Shown here: in pieces, positions 54,471-63,676 of the stretch
Position numbering within the stretch: the first letter of the stretch is position 1
How the letters are laid out: each line of letters starts with the position of its first letter
Source of the DNA: Chryseobacterium formosense
GTDB lineage: Bacteria > Bacteroidota > Bacteroidia > Flavobacteriales > Weeksellaceae
Length of the DNA: 64,000 nt
Direction of reading: 5' to 3'
NCBI RefSeq assembly: GCF_900116415.1
Contig: NZ_FPAP01000004.1
Location: forward strand, 186,001-250,000
Position numbers and translations under genes: made by a program
Notes under the pieces: generated by a model
What the model saw: only the letters and a program-made list of their open reading frames with translations
What the model was told of the DNA's origin: nothing
The model's database searches: none

Positions 54471-55667
54471 TTAGTGAAAATTGGAATTCTGAGTGATATT
54501 CAAATAATCCTTCAAAACTTTCATCTGATCTTTGTTTCCTTTCTTTATTCTTGTTTTACGACTTACTAAAGTATCATATACTTTATTGATGATTCTTTTG
54601 GTAATCGGGAAACCGTTTTTCAGCGGAACATCCGGAATCTGAAGCCTTTTGCAAACCTCATCACCCAACAAAAACCAGGTACAGCAAATGTGTAAATAGC
54701 GAAGATTTTTTCTTTGAAATTTAAATTTGAGGATTGGATTTTCCAACGATTCGTTGAGTAATGAATGAGCCAGCAAGACAGAATCTTTGTCTGAAGAAGG
54801 CTGAATGGATGTCCACAAATAAAAATATTCTGTTGCCTGTTTTTTATTGTTCGGAAGCAGCTTTTCGGGAATTCCTAATAAATAGCCTACGTATTTCCAA
54901 AGATGAAAATGCCCTTTTTCTTCCTCTTCGGAAATGGTATTTCCCAATTTGTACAAGCTGTGTAAAAACACAAGACTGAAACCAATATAAGTCGCCATCA
55001 TATCCCAAGAATTAATGGGTTCGCCCCAGTTTTTTGTATCCCAGTTTTTGTAATGTTTTTTGATGGAAAGTCGGGCGTAAGAATGAATCAGTCTTGTTTT
55101 TATGGCAAATTCGTACCCTTTTTTATGAACTTCCAAAGCATCATATCTTGTGACATTTACCCAGAAATCCAATGTTTCTGAAAGTCTTTTGACAGCTCCT
55201 TTTTTCAAGGCTTCGGTGGCAATTAAAGGTTTATTGAGATAAGCATAATCATACCCTCCGATCAGACAATAATCTCTGAGTGAAATTAGAGAATCTAAAT
55301 TACTTCGCATACACAATTCTGCCCCACTTTTTATTAAATTATAATCAAGCCAGTCTGGAATTTTTTGAGTCTGCGTAAAAAGATTTTTTACACTTTTGGG
55401 AACTTCACCGTTTTCCGGAATTCCGTTCCGGATATAACCCTCGATTTCTCTTGAGGCTTCACTGTATTTCTTTTTGAAGTAAATATCTTTTACAACCTCA
55501 TCGCCGATCTCATCTACATGATAAAAGTAACGGGAAAATTTTTCAAAATCCTCAAAGCTCAATTCAGCCCCGGAAAAATCAACTAATTGTTTTCCGTTTC
55601 CATTGGTCCAAAAATCTTTAAAATGTGGAGAATCTTTAAATCTCGGTTGTACATCGTATGCTTCCAT
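54471..55667 (-). CDS. MpaB/rubber-oxygenase-like (DUF2236) protein
   Basis: 398 residues from the ATG at 55667 (a TTG one codon upstream is the frame start). The helical DUF2236 family is indicated by the conserved KTRLIHSYARLSIKKHY stretch (near residue 185) and WKYVGYLLGIPEKLLP near 265, which hold the histidine-like positions of the haem-binding oxygenase fold of latex-clearing proteins and MpaB. A helical protein with a haem role is likely, but the substrate is unknown. It follows a LuxR-type regulator on the same strand. Confidence 0.72.
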   Translation of the reverse strand: MEAYDVQPRFKDSPHFKDFWTNGNGKQLVDFSGAELSFEDFEKFSRYFYHVDEIGDEVVKDIYFKKKYSEASREIEGYIRNGIPENGEVPKSVKNLFTQTQKIPDWLDYNLIKSGAELCMRSNLDSLISLRDYCLIGGYDYAYLNKPLIATEALKKGAVKRLSETLDFWVNVTRYDALEVHKKGYEFAIKTRLIHSYARLSIKKHYKNWDTKNWGEPINSWDMMATYIGFSLVFLHSLYKLGNTISEEEEKGHFHLWKYVGYLLGIPEKLLPNNKKQATEYFYLWTSIQPSSDKDSVLLAHSLLNESLENPILKFKFQRKNLRYLHICCTWFLLGDEVCKRLQIPDVPLKNGFPITKRIINKVYDTLVSRKTRIKKGNKDQMKVLKDYLNITQNSNFH

Positions 55668-55736
55668 CAATGATAAAGGTACAAGTTTTGCGCCGAAGTG
55701 AGATCGTGAGATTTGTCAGTTTCAGTTTAAATTGAA

Positions 55737-56516
55737 TTAAATCAAGCCTAAATCAAACGCTTTTTTTACGAGTTCTTTGCTGTTTCTGCATTGGGTTTTA
55801 TGTAAAATATTCCGGCGGTGGGTTCGTACGGTATGTTCCGATAGAATAAGCATCACAGAGATTTCTTTTCCAGAATATCCTTTGGCAATCAGTGACAGAA
55901 CTTCGGTTTCTCTTCTTGTAAGATCATTTTCTGTTGAAAAATAGCTAGATGAAGAAGGATCTGCTTTGATCTGGATAAAATCTGTTCTCGGAGAAATACC
56001 TGTAAGAAGTACCGTATAAGGGTTTTCTTTGGTAATATGCTGAATGTTTGTATGAATATTAATCGATTGTATAAGATTGCCTTCATGATCTTCCATGGTA
56101 TGGATCGCCTGATGATGAAAGAGCTCATAATTTCCTTTTGTGGTTTTCATCCGGAAACAATAACTCGGTTTGAGATAAAGCTGAAATTCTTTTCCTATTT
56201 CAATAATCTTTTCAATGACGATTCTTTCGGCATTCAGAACAAATGAAATGTCATCAGGATGTATGAGATCTATAATTTGTTTAAGATGTTCCGGAAATTT
56301 TTTGAATCCGTGAAGGTTAAGGATATTTTTGTTGTGACCGGTGAGCGTACTGTCTGATAAATTCAGCACATAATAATAGTAATTTCCTATTCCAAACATT
56401 TCGCCAACAATCTGTTCGACAGGAGGTTTTTTAAGAATTGTATTGCCATTTTTCTGTAATGCTCTATAAGAATTCCATACATCAATAAGCGGATGTTTTT
56501 CCTCAGATTTTTCCAT
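55737..56516 (-). CDS. LuxR-type transcriptional regulator with PAS-like sensor
   Basis: 259 residues. The C-terminal LuxR helix-turn-helix is clear (LTRRETEVLSLIAKGYSGKEISVML ... SEHTVRTHRRNILHK, about residues 195-259). The N-terminal part resembles a PAS fold, with a fragment EQIVGEMFGIGNYYYYVLNLS. It is placed 69 bases before the MpaB-like gene on the same strand, so it may be its regulator. No response-regulator aspartate is evident. Confidence 0.82.
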   Translation of the reverse strand: MEKSEEKHPLIDVWNSYRALQKNGNTILKKPPVEQIVGEMFGIGNYYYYVLNLSDSTLTGHNKNILNLHGFKKFPEHLKQIIDLIHPDDISFVLNAERIVIEKIIEIGKEFQLYLKPSYCFRMKTTKGNYELFHHQAIHTMEDHEGNLIQSINIHTNIQHITKENPYTVLLTGISPRTDFIQIKADPSSSSYFSTENDLTRRETEVLSLIAKGYSGKEISVMLILSEHTVRTHRRNILHKTQCRNSKELVKKAFDLGLI

Positions 56517-56755
56517 AGGCGAAGCTTTGATTATAAAAATAGTTAAAATTTTCTTAAAAAATACGCCTTAAGTGTTATTTTTTTGTAACGAAAAAAATCT
56601 AAACTTTACAAAAACTAATAACCATAGAAACTCACAGTTGAAATCCTTACTAAAAATATTTTATTTTAAAATTATTCTATAATTGATTTTAAAATCTCTT
56701 GATGAAAAAGTTATCTCTGAACCATTTAAGCTTATTCAAATGGTTTTTAATTAAA

Positions 56756-56785
56756 AAAATCCGCTTTCTTTCGAAAACGGATTTT
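56756..56785 (-). terminator. Terminator after sucC
   Basis: AAAATCCG / CGGATTTT stem, 14-base loop, T-rich tail on the minus strand. The 292-base gap upstream to the LuxR gene holds no other gene that I can support. Confidence 0.8.
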
Positions 56786-56808
56786 ATATTGATAAGTAAA
56801 CTTAAAAA

Positions 56809-57999
56809 TTAAGCTAAAACTTCTTTTACTTTATTTGCTGCTTCTTCTAAAGTAATTGCAGAATGTACCGGAAGACCAGACTCGTCAATTAATTTTTTAG
56901 CTTCAACAGCGTTAGTTCCCTGTAATCTTACGATCAATGGAACAGGAAGGCTACCCATTGCTTTGTAAGCGTCTACAACACCCTGAGCAACTCTGTCACA
57001 TCTTACGATACCTCCGAAGATATTGATCAAAATAGCTTTTACGTTTGGATCTCTCAAGATAATCCCGAAAGCAGTCTGTACTCTTGCAGCATCAGCAGTT
57101 CCACCTACGTCAAGGAAGTTAGCAGGGTTACCACCAGATAATTTGATAATATCCATAGTTGCCATTGCAAGACCAGCTCCGTTTACCATACAAGCAACAT
57201 TACCGTCTAGTTTTACGAAGTTAAGACCAGCTTCACCTGCTTCTACATCGATAGGATCTTCTTCTCTTGTATCTCTAAGCGCTTCAAGATCTTTGTGACG
57301 GAACAATGAGTTACCATCCAAAGTTACTTTAGCATCTACAGCAATAATTTTATTATCAGAAGTTTTCAAAACCGGGTTGATTTCGAAAAGTGATGCATCG
57401 ATTCCTGTGTAAGCGTTATATAAAGAAGTGATGAATTTTGTAAATTCTTTGAAAGCATTCCCTTCAAGACCTAGGTTGAAAGCAATTTTTCTAGCCTGGA
57501 AACCTTGAAGACCGATAGCAGGATCGATCAATTCGTTGTGAATCAAATGAGGAGTTACTTCTGCAACGTGCTCAATATCCATACCACCTTCAGTAGAATA
57601 TACGATTGTATTTTTACCTTGAGCTCTGTCTAAAAGAATAGAAACGTAAAATTCTTTAGTTTCAGACTCTCCAGGATAATAAACGTCTTCTGCAACCAAA
57701 ACAGAGTGTACTTTTTTACCTTCAGCAGAAGTTTGTGGAGTTACCAACTGCATTCCGATGATGTTTTGAGCGTTTTCTTTAAGCTTATCCATGTTTGGAG
57801 AAAACTTTACACCACCACCTTTACCACGACCACCTGCGTGAATCTGTGCTTTTACAACCCAAGCCTGAGCTCCGGTTTCAGCAGTCAATTTTTCAGCAGC
57901 TGCTACAGCTTCTTCTACGTTGTTTGCAACGAAACCACGTTGGATAGCTACTCCATACTTTGATAAAATCTCTTTTGATTGATACTCGTGAAGATTCAT
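56809..57999 (-). CDS. sucC: Succinyl-CoA ligase [ADP-forming] beta subunit
   Basis: 396 residues, full length. The ATP-grasp domain starts NLHEYQSKEILSKYGV; the nucleotide region includes KAQIHAGGRGKGGGVKF, and later FEINPVLK and CoA-ligase motifs NIFGGIVRCDRVAQGV. It forms the TCA-cycle enzyme with SucD, which is not in this window. It has a good promoter: TTG at 58065-58067, 19-base spacer, TAAATTTG at 58038-58045. Confidence 0.95.
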   Translation of the reverse strand: MNLHEYQSKEILSKYGVAIQRGFVANNVEEAVAAAEKLTAETGAQAWVVKAQIHAGGRGKGGGVKFSPNMDKLKENAQNIIGMQLVTPQTSAEGKKVHSVLVAEDVYYPGESETKEFYVSILLDRAQGKNTIVYSTEGGMDIEHVAEVTPHLIHNELIDPAIGLQGFQARKIAFNLGLEGNAFKEFTKFITSLYNAYTGIDASLFEINPVLKTSDNKIIAVDAKVTLDGNSLFRHKDLEALRDTREEDPIDVEAGEAGLNFVKLDGNVACMVNGAGLAMATMDIIKLSGGNPANFLDVGGTADAARVQTAFGIILRDPNVKAILINIFGGIVRCDRVAQGVVDAYKAMGSLPVPLIVRLQGTNAVEAKKLIDESGLPVHSAITLEEAANKVKEVLA

Positions 58000-58037
58000 A
58001 TTATTTTTATTATTTTATTTTAAAATTTAAAGGTTGA

Positions 58038-58067
58038 CAAATTTAATAAAAAGACACGGAAGTTCAA
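58038..58067 (-). promoter_or_regulatory. Promoter of sucC
   Basis: TTG (58065-58067), 19 bases, TAAATTTG (58038-58045): a full Bacteroidetes promoter. Confidence 0.75.
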
Positions 58068-58129
58068 GTTTATTAGAATAAAAATTAAGATGATATTTCT
58101 TTTTTAATAACTTTTTATTTAAATTGTTT

Positions 58130-58307
58130 TTATTCTGCAGCCAATCTTTCGGATTGCGAACCGATAAACGGAATTCTCGGAGCCAGAAAATAGCCTGTAA
58201 GACTCGCAAAAAGTATCGGCACGAAATAGGTAAACCCCGTTAAAGTTCCCAAAATAATATGGTTGTGTCATCGGTATTCTCTTTACACAAGCATTAATTG
58301 CAGCCAT
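58130..58307 (-). pseudogene. Remnant of a ClC-type chloride channel gene
   Basis: In the 413-base gap between sucC and DUF423 the minus strand reads, in one frame, TGFTYFVPILFASLTGYFLAPRIPFIGSQSERLAAE and a stop at 58130-58132, which looks like the end of a ClC-family membrane protein. Upstream, MAAINACVKRIPMTQ lies in another frame, so a frameshift separates the two pieces. No start or membrane core remains. I read it as a decayed end of a larger gene; the family call is tentative. Confidence 0.5.
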
Positions 58308-58412
58308 GCAGCTTACAATTGCTAATATGTTCTTAAATCACACTTTAGTAAATCTTGAAAAATATGATTTATTTTAATTCTTAAAAACTAAAATGTCTTA
58401 ATGTTTAAAATA

Positions 58413-58799
58413 TCAAATTCTATTTTTCACAAAATAAAAAATAAGCATCAACCAGCTTAAAATCATAAATAAACCTCCAAGCGGTGTAATCGGTCCTAAA
58501 AATTTAAGATTCATGCCCCAATAGTCCTGCATGCTTAGCAAATAGATACTGAAAGAAAAAAGTACCGTTCCTACAATCATCAGAATAGAAATCCATTTCT
58601 GAGAAGAGGTGTCGAATTTCAAAATATAGCCTGCAATCAGCAAAAAGAAGGCAGCGTACATTTGATATCTCACCCCTGTTTCAAAACTTTCAAGTCTTTC
58701 CACCGACAATATTTTCTTTAAAGCATGAGCTCCGAAAGCTCCTAAAATAACAGACAGCATTCCGTATGCGGCTCCGAATACTAAAGTAATTGTTTTCAT
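58413..58799 (-). CDS. DUF423 (YgdD-like) membrane protein
   Basis: 128 residues with four membrane segments. The DUF423 N-terminus is clear (AYGMLSVILGAFGAHALKKIL) and the C-terminal half includes PLGGLFMILSWLM. Function unknown; the family is widespread. It starts one base after the stop region of the neighbouring DUF3298-like gene, so the two probably share a transcript. Confidence 0.85.
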   Translation of the reverse strand: MKTITLVFGAAYGMLSVILGAFGAHALKKILSVERLESFETGVRYQMYAAFFLLIAGYILKFDTSSQKWISILMIVGTVLFSFSIYLLSMQDYWGMNLKFLGPITPLGGLFMILSWLMLIFYFVKNRI

Positions 58800-58800
58800 T

Positions 58801-59889
58801 TTATAATTCTTCTAATTCTAGTTTTAAATATTTTTTCGTTTTATAATCCTGCCACGTTCCGGAAATTTTTCTTCCATTCACATCAGCTTCAATGTAAGCT
58901 CTGGGAATCCACTTTTTCAGTTCTTCGCTGTGATAATCGTTTTCGATAATTGAAATATGATTATTCTTTAAATTTCCGCTCCACTCTATCAGCTTTTTGT
59001 TCTTGTTGTACCAGTAAAATGCGGAAAAAGAACCGTCATCATACAGTTGTTTTATAAAAAGAGTTACAGGATATTTCCCGTCAATCGTTCCTTTGTACAA
59101 TTTATTCTCAATCGTATTTTGCCTTGTAACTTTTTTGTTTTTCGACAAAAGACTTTTAGCATAATCGCTCCAGTATTTTTCGATCCGACTGAAAGGTAAT
59201 TCTACAAAATAATCATCCAAATCATCCAAAGCTCTCATCGCATGATTTGAACAACGACCTCTTACAACCGTAATTTTATCCTGCCCAAAAAAGAATTCAA
59301 CATATTCTAAAGAACCGTCTTTTACATATTCCAGACATTCCTGATACATTCTGATTACTTCTTTATCTTCTTTATCTTCTTCAGAATTTCCGTTTGCTTT
59401 TAAATCATCTGTATAATCTGTAATTTCTTTTGCTATTTGTTTATTCACCAGCATCTGGATTTCAGAAATAGCTTCAGGCTCAAAAAGATCTTTAAGATTA
59501 ATTAAATTTCCGGTACGAAGATCGAAGTTTTTATAATTTACAAAATGTTCCGAATAAGCTCCCGAAGCTTCCCCTTCCATTTCTAAACTTAAAATATTCT
59601 TTGGCGTTTCAAGTTTTTTCCAGACATAGAAATATACAAAATTGCGGTAAGTGTTTGTTGCTGTTGAAGCAAGATAAAAAGGATCTTTACCCGAATCAGG
59701 AATAAATTCCAGCTCATTTACCTGAAGAAAAGTATTGATTTTCTTTTCTACATTAGGTTTGGAAGCAAGGGAAATTAATGGGAAAATAAAATTTTCCGAT
59801 TTAGGTCTTAAGTTACTTACCAATACATTTTTCTGTTGCGAAAAACAAAGGATGGATATCAGACTAAAAAACAGTACACTTTTTTTCAT
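58801..59889 (-). CDS. Secreted DUF3298-like protein
   Basis: 362 residues with a signal peptide (MKKSVLFFSLISILCFSQ). The middle part (GEASGAYSEHFVNYKNFDLRTGNLINLKDLF, in two parts) resembles the DUF3298 sequence, a family found in periplasmic proteins of unknown role, and FAFYWYNKNKKLIEWSG-like sequence follows. Function unknown. Confidence 0.62.
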   Translation of the reverse strand: MKKSVLFFSLISILCFSQQKNVLVSNLRPKSENFIFPLISLASKPNVEKKINTFLQVNELEFIPDSGKDPFYLASTATNTYRNFVYFYVWKKLETPKNILSLEMEGEASGAYSEHFVNYKNFDLRTGNLINLKDLFEPEAISEIQMLVNKQIAKEITDYTDDLKANGNSEEDKEDKEVIRMYQECLEYVKDGSLEYVEFFFGQDKITVVRGRCSNHAMRALDDLDDYFVELPFSRIEKYWSDYAKSLLSKNKKVTRQNTIENKLYKGTIDGKYPVTLFIKQLYDDGSFSAFYWYNKNKKLIEWSGNLKNNHISIIENDYHSEELKKWIPRAYIEADVNGRKISGTWQDYKTKKYLKLELEEL

Positions 59890-59965
59890 TGTTTTTGATT
59901 TAAAATAAATTCATATATCCGTAACGAATACCGGAATTACAAGAACGATGAAAAAGATAAAAAAT

Positions 59966-59990
59966 ATCCGGGACCGATGAAATCCCGGAT
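59966..59990 (-). terminator. Terminator after the HMG-CoA reductase gene
   Basis: ATCCGGGA / TCCCGGAT perfect 8-bp stem with a 9-base loop; the minus strand continues ATTTTTT. Confidence 0.75.
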
Positions 59991-60051
59991 TGTTGGTATT
60001 TTTTCAGAAAGAAACCAAAATAAAATGTATAAGATAAACTTACCTTACCCA

Positions 60052-61389
60052 TTACTGAGCTCTTAATCTGTTGAATTCATTAATAACCTCATGGTGACTT
60101 ACCGTTTTATCCTTAAAATAAGTCACAAAATGCTGTTTTTCTTCTTCTGTTGCTCCCATTTGGTTTAAAATATTCAGAAGGTGCATTTTCATATGTCCTT
60201 TCTGGATTCCTGTGGTCACCAACGAACGAAGCGCACCAAAATTCTGCGCCAATCCGGAAACCGCCAGAATACTCATCAGTTCCTGAGCGGAAGGCTTTCC
60301 GAGAAGAGCCAAAGAGAATTTTACCAAAGGATGAAGATTCGTCAAACCGCCGACAACTCCCACAGAAATCGGTAAGTCAATCCAGAATCTGAAAATTCCG
60401 TTATCAATTGTACAATGCGTTAAGGAAGAATATTTCCCGTCTTTTGAAGCATACGCATGTGCACAGGCTTCAGTAGCTCTGAAATCATTTCCCGTTGCGA
60501 TAACAACTGCATCTACTCCGTTCATAATTCCTTTATTATGTGTCGTTGCACGGAAAGGCTCAATTTCAGCAATCGTTACTGCCTGTTTGAATTTTCTTGC
60601 GAACTCTTCATTAGAAATTCCGCTATCGTCTTTTAAATCTTCAATTTTACATGAAACTTCTGCTCTTACAATACAATCCGGAGTAAAATTGGAAAGAATA
60701 TTCATCACGATCTGTAAAGAATTTTTCTCTTCCTGTGTAAAATCTTCGCTCACCGCAACTTCCTGTTTCAATGTTTTTCCGAATTGTTCCAGACAAGAAT
60801 TAATGAAATTTGCCCCCATCGAATCTACGGTATCGAAACTTGCTTTAAGCTGATAATAATTCGGCATTTCGGCAGTTTTATCGACTAATTTTATGTCTAA
60901 AATTCCGCCGCCACGATTTCTCATGTTTGCTGTAATCGCTTCTGTTGCTTCAAATAGTTTTTTCTTTAAATTAAAATTAAAAAAATGCTGCAGCTTGTGA
61001 GATTCTACATCAATGATGAAATGAGTGTGACCCAGTTTTTCGGTATTGATGATTGTTGTTTTAAAACCACCTTTATCAATCCAGAATTTTGCTGCTTTTG
61101 AAGCTGCCGCAACAACAGAACTTTCTTCAACTGCCATTGGTAAAGCAAATAATTTTCCGTTGATCAGAAAATTGGGTGCAATTCCGTAAGGCATATAAAA
61201 ATTGGAAATTGTATTTTCAGAAAACTCATCATGAAGCTTCTGTAAATCTGCGTTTTCGTTCCAATATTGGTTGAGTATATTTTGATATTCCTGGTTTCCT
61301 TCGAGATATTCACTGACAAGCCAGTCAATCTTTCCCTGCTTGGTTAGTTTGGAGAAACCTTCTACCGGTTTATGATTCATAGCATACAT
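60052..61389 (-). CDS. Hydroxymethylglutaryl-CoA reductase, class II-like
   Basis: 445 residues. Catalytic elements: Glu in PMAVEESSVVAAAS (about residue 84), DSMGANFIN, Lys in ATTHNKGIMNGVDAVVIATGN, and the C-terminal His in GIQKGHMKMH. Class II (bacterial) length and the ENTISNFYMPYGIAPNF start region support this. It reduces HMG-CoA to mevalonate, the first step of isoprenoid synthesis here; this agrees with use of the mevalonate route in many Flavobacteriia. The start at 61389 (ATG) and an internal ATG at 61380 are both possible. Confidence 0.93.
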   Translation of the reverse strand: MYAMNHKPVEGFSKLTKQGKIDWLVSEYLEGNQEYQNILNQYWNENADLQKLHDEFSENTISNFYMPYGIAPNFLINGKLFALPMAVEESSVVAAASKAAKFWIDKGGFKTTIINTEKLGHTHFIIDVESHKLQHFFNFNLKKKLFEATEAITANMRNRGGGILDIKLVDKTAEMPNYYQLKASFDTVDSMGANFINSCLEQFGKTLKQEVAVSEDFTQEEKNSLQIVMNILSNFTPDCIVRAEVSCKIEDLKDDSGISNEEFARKFKQAVTIAEIEPFRATTHNKGIMNGVDAVVIATGNDFRATEACAHAYASKDGKYSSLTHCTIDNGIFRFWIDLPISVGVVGGLTNLHPLVKFSLALLGKPSAQELMSILAVSGLAQNFGALRSLVTTGIQKGHMKMHLLNILNQMGATEEEKQHFVTYFKDKTVSHHEVINEFNRLRAQ

Positions 61390-61527
61390 TTATTGACCGT
61401 AAATATACTAATTTTGCTTTGTAAATATGTGGATAAGTTTGTTTTAAAAACCCTGACTTTTCTCAATTTTGGACTTAATTTTGCTTGAAACTTCATCGGA
61501 TTTTTAATCTTTTAATACAATAGAACA

Positions 61528-62784
61528 ATGAATTTTGACCGCGTTAAAGAAAAGCTCGAAATACTTGCAGATGCTGCGAAGTACGATGTTTCGTGCTCAT
61601 CAAGCGGTGGAAAAAGAAAAAATAACGGCGGTTTAGGTGACAGTTCGGCAAGCGGAATTTGCCATACTTATACTGAAGATGGCCGTTGCGTTTCTCTTCT
61701 TAAAATCCTTTTGACCAATCATTGTATTTACGATTGTATTTATTGCGTTTCCAGAAAATCGAATGATATAAAACGGGCAGCTTTCACCGTTGAAGAAGTT
61801 GTGGATTTAACGATTAGTTTTTATCGAAGAAATTATATTGAAGGTCTGTTTTTGAGTTCTGGAATTTTCAAAGATGCCGATACAACGATGGAACGTTTGG
61901 TTCGGGTAGCTAAAAAATTGAGAACTGAACATCAATTTAATGGTTATATTCATTTAAAATCAATTCCCGGAGCAAGTGATGATCTGATGAATGAAGCTGC
62001 ACTGTACGCTGATCGATTATCCGTAAATCTTGAAATTCCGACTGAATCTGGTTTAAAATTATTAGCACCCGATAAAAATCGTGAAGATATGCTTCAGCCG
62101 ATGAGAATCGTTCAAAAAGGAATTCAGCAATATAAAGATGAAAAGAAAATCATCCGAAGTGCTCCGAAATTTGCTCCAGCCGGGCAATCAACCCAAATGA
62201 TTGTAGGCGCAACCAATGAAAACGATTTGCAGATCATTAAAGTTGCCGATCATTTTTACAAAAATTATGGAATGAAGCGTGTGTATTATTCCGGCTATAT
62301 TCCCGTAACTGTTGATAACCGTTTGCCGGCGATTACCGCGGAAGTTCCTGTTCTACGTGAAAACCGTTTATATCAGTCTGATTGGTTGATGCGTTTTTAT
62401 GGTTTTAAAGCGGATGAAATTTTAGATTTTAATATGCCATTTCTGGATCTGGAAGTTGATCCGAAACTAAGCTGGGCTTTGCGACATCTTGATCAGTTTC
62501 CTGTTAATTTGCAGACTGCAGATTATAAAATGATTCTTCGTATTCCGGGAATTGGAGTAAAGACTGCTCAAAAAATTCTGAGTGCAAGAAAATTTCAGGT
62601 TTTAAATATTGATCATCTCAAAAAACTAGGAGCGGCAGTAAATCGTGCGAAATATTTTATTGATTTTACTTACGGAAATCCTTTCTTAAAACATTTAACC
62701 GATTTGAATTTAAGAAGATTGATTATTGGCGGAAGTCAGTCGAAATTCCAGAATCAGTTTTCGCAGCAATTGACTCTTTTCTAA
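61528..62784 (+). CDS. Putative DNA modification/repair radical SAM protein
   Basis: 418 residues of the TIGR03916 type. The radical SAM cluster motif is CIYDCIYC (CxxxCxxC, near residue 70). The N-terminus AAKYDVSCSSSGGKRKN and the middle LSVNLEIPTESGLKLLAP and FAPAGQSTQMIVGATNE are family hallmarks. The C-terminus carries a helix-hairpin-helix DNA-binding motif (ILRIPGIGVKTAQKILSAR, near 350). The next gene is the usual TIGR03915 partner. Chemistry and lesion are not established in the literature that I know of; a repair or modification role is inferred. Confidence 0.88.
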   Translation: MNFDRVKEKLEILADAAKYDVSCSSSGGKRKNNGGLGDSSASGICHTYTEDGRCVSLLKILLTNHCIYDCIYCVSRKSNDIKRAAFTVEEVVDLTISFYRRNYIEGLFLSSGIFKDADTTMERLVRVAKKLRTEHQFNGYIHLKSIPGASDDLMNEAALYADRLSVNLEIPTESGLKLLAPDKNREDMLQPMRIVQKGIQQYKDEKKIIRSAPKFAPAGQSTQMIVGATNENDLQIIKVADHFYKNYGMKRVYYSGYIPVTVDNRLPAITAEVPVLRENRLYQSDWLMRFYGFKADEILDFNMPFLDLEVDPKLSWALRHLDQFPVNLQTADYKMILRIPGIGVKTAQKILSARKFQVLNIDHLKKLGAAVNRAKYFIDFTYGNPFLKHLTDLNLRRLIIGGSQSKFQNQFSQQLTLF

Positions 62785-62842
62785 AATATTTTTAAATAAA
62801 ATCACATTAATATTCTCAACCTCTCCAATTCTCCAACTCAAA

Positions 62843-63601
62843 ATGACCACCCTTCTCTACGACGGAACTTTCGACGGACTTTTCACAGCAATATTTGAAG
62901 TTTTTGAATATCGTTACCAAGATGTGGAGATTTGCAGCAGAGAAAGTTTCCAACAGGAAAATATGTTTGCTAAAATTCATGAGGTCATTACCCAACAGGA
63001 AAAATCGGAGAGAGTTTTAAATAAATTAGAACAAAATATAGGAAAATCAGGAATTAATCAATTATTGAAAGTTTTCTTATCAGAAGATTCAGAAATGGAA
63101 AAATTGATTTTGTCTGCTGTACAACAATCCGTTAAACATCCTGATAAAAACATCCTGCAGAATTTTGCAGATGATGACATGATGAAAATCTCAAAAATCT
63201 GCAAATTTGTTAGTCGTGAAAGACATCGAATGACGGCTTTTGTGAGGTTTGAGAAATTACAGGATGAAATTTATTTCGCAAAAATTGATCCTGATTTTAA
63301 TGTTTTACCTTTAATCCGGAAACATTTTAAAGATCGTTACGCCGACCAAAAATGGATGATCTATGATTTGCGGAGAGATTATGGATTATTTTATGATTTG
63401 AAAGATTGTGATTTCTTTTATCCTGACGAGAAATTAGATCTAAACCAATACCAGCAAAAATTTCACGAGGAAGAAAAAAAATATCAGACTTTGTGGCAAA
63501 GTTATTTTACCAAAACCAACATCAAAGAAAGGAAAAATACAAAGCTTCACATTCAGCACGTTCCAAAAAGATATTGGAAATATCTGACAGAAAAGTGGTA
63601 G
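62843..63601 (+). CDS. TIGR03915-family (DUF4130) putative DNA repair protein
   Basis: 252 residues: N-terminus YDGTFDGLFTAIFEVFEY is the family hallmark, followed by a middle with HPDKNILQNFADDDMMKI SKICKF and the DUF4130 block RMTAFVRFEKLQDEIYFAKIDPDFNVLPLI with DLRRDYGLFYDL. The DUF4130 part resembles a uracil-DNA-glycosylase-like fold. It starts 58 bases after the radical SAM gene on the same strand, so the pair is a probable operon. Biochemical role unknown. Confidence 0.85.
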   Translation: MTTLLYDGTFDGLFTAIFEVFEYRYQDVEICSRESFQQENMFAKIHEVITQQEKSERVLNKLEQNIGKSGINQLLKVFLSEDSEMEKLILSAVQQSVKHPDKNILQNFADDDMMKISKICKFVSRERHRMTAFVRFEKLQDEIYFAKIDPDFNVLPLIRKHFKDRYADQKWMIYDLRRDYGLFYDLKDCDFFYPDEKLDLNQYQQKFHEEEKKYQTLWQSYFTKTNIKERKNTKLHIQHVPKRYWKYLTEKW

Positions 63602-63646
63602 TTTTTTAAGTTTTGACTAAAGCCTAATTTCTCTTTATAAAAGAAA

Positions 63647-63664
63647 GTCGGGCTAAAGCCCGAC
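63647..63664. repeat. Short inverted repeat (GTCGGGCT / AGCCCGAC)
   Basis: 8-bp perfect stem at 63647-63654 / 63657-63664. A half-like word CTAAAGCCCG occurs near 1854-1863. It may serve as the terminator between the convergent genes or be a small dispersed element. Confidence 0.55.
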
Positions 63665-63676
63665 ACTATTGATATC

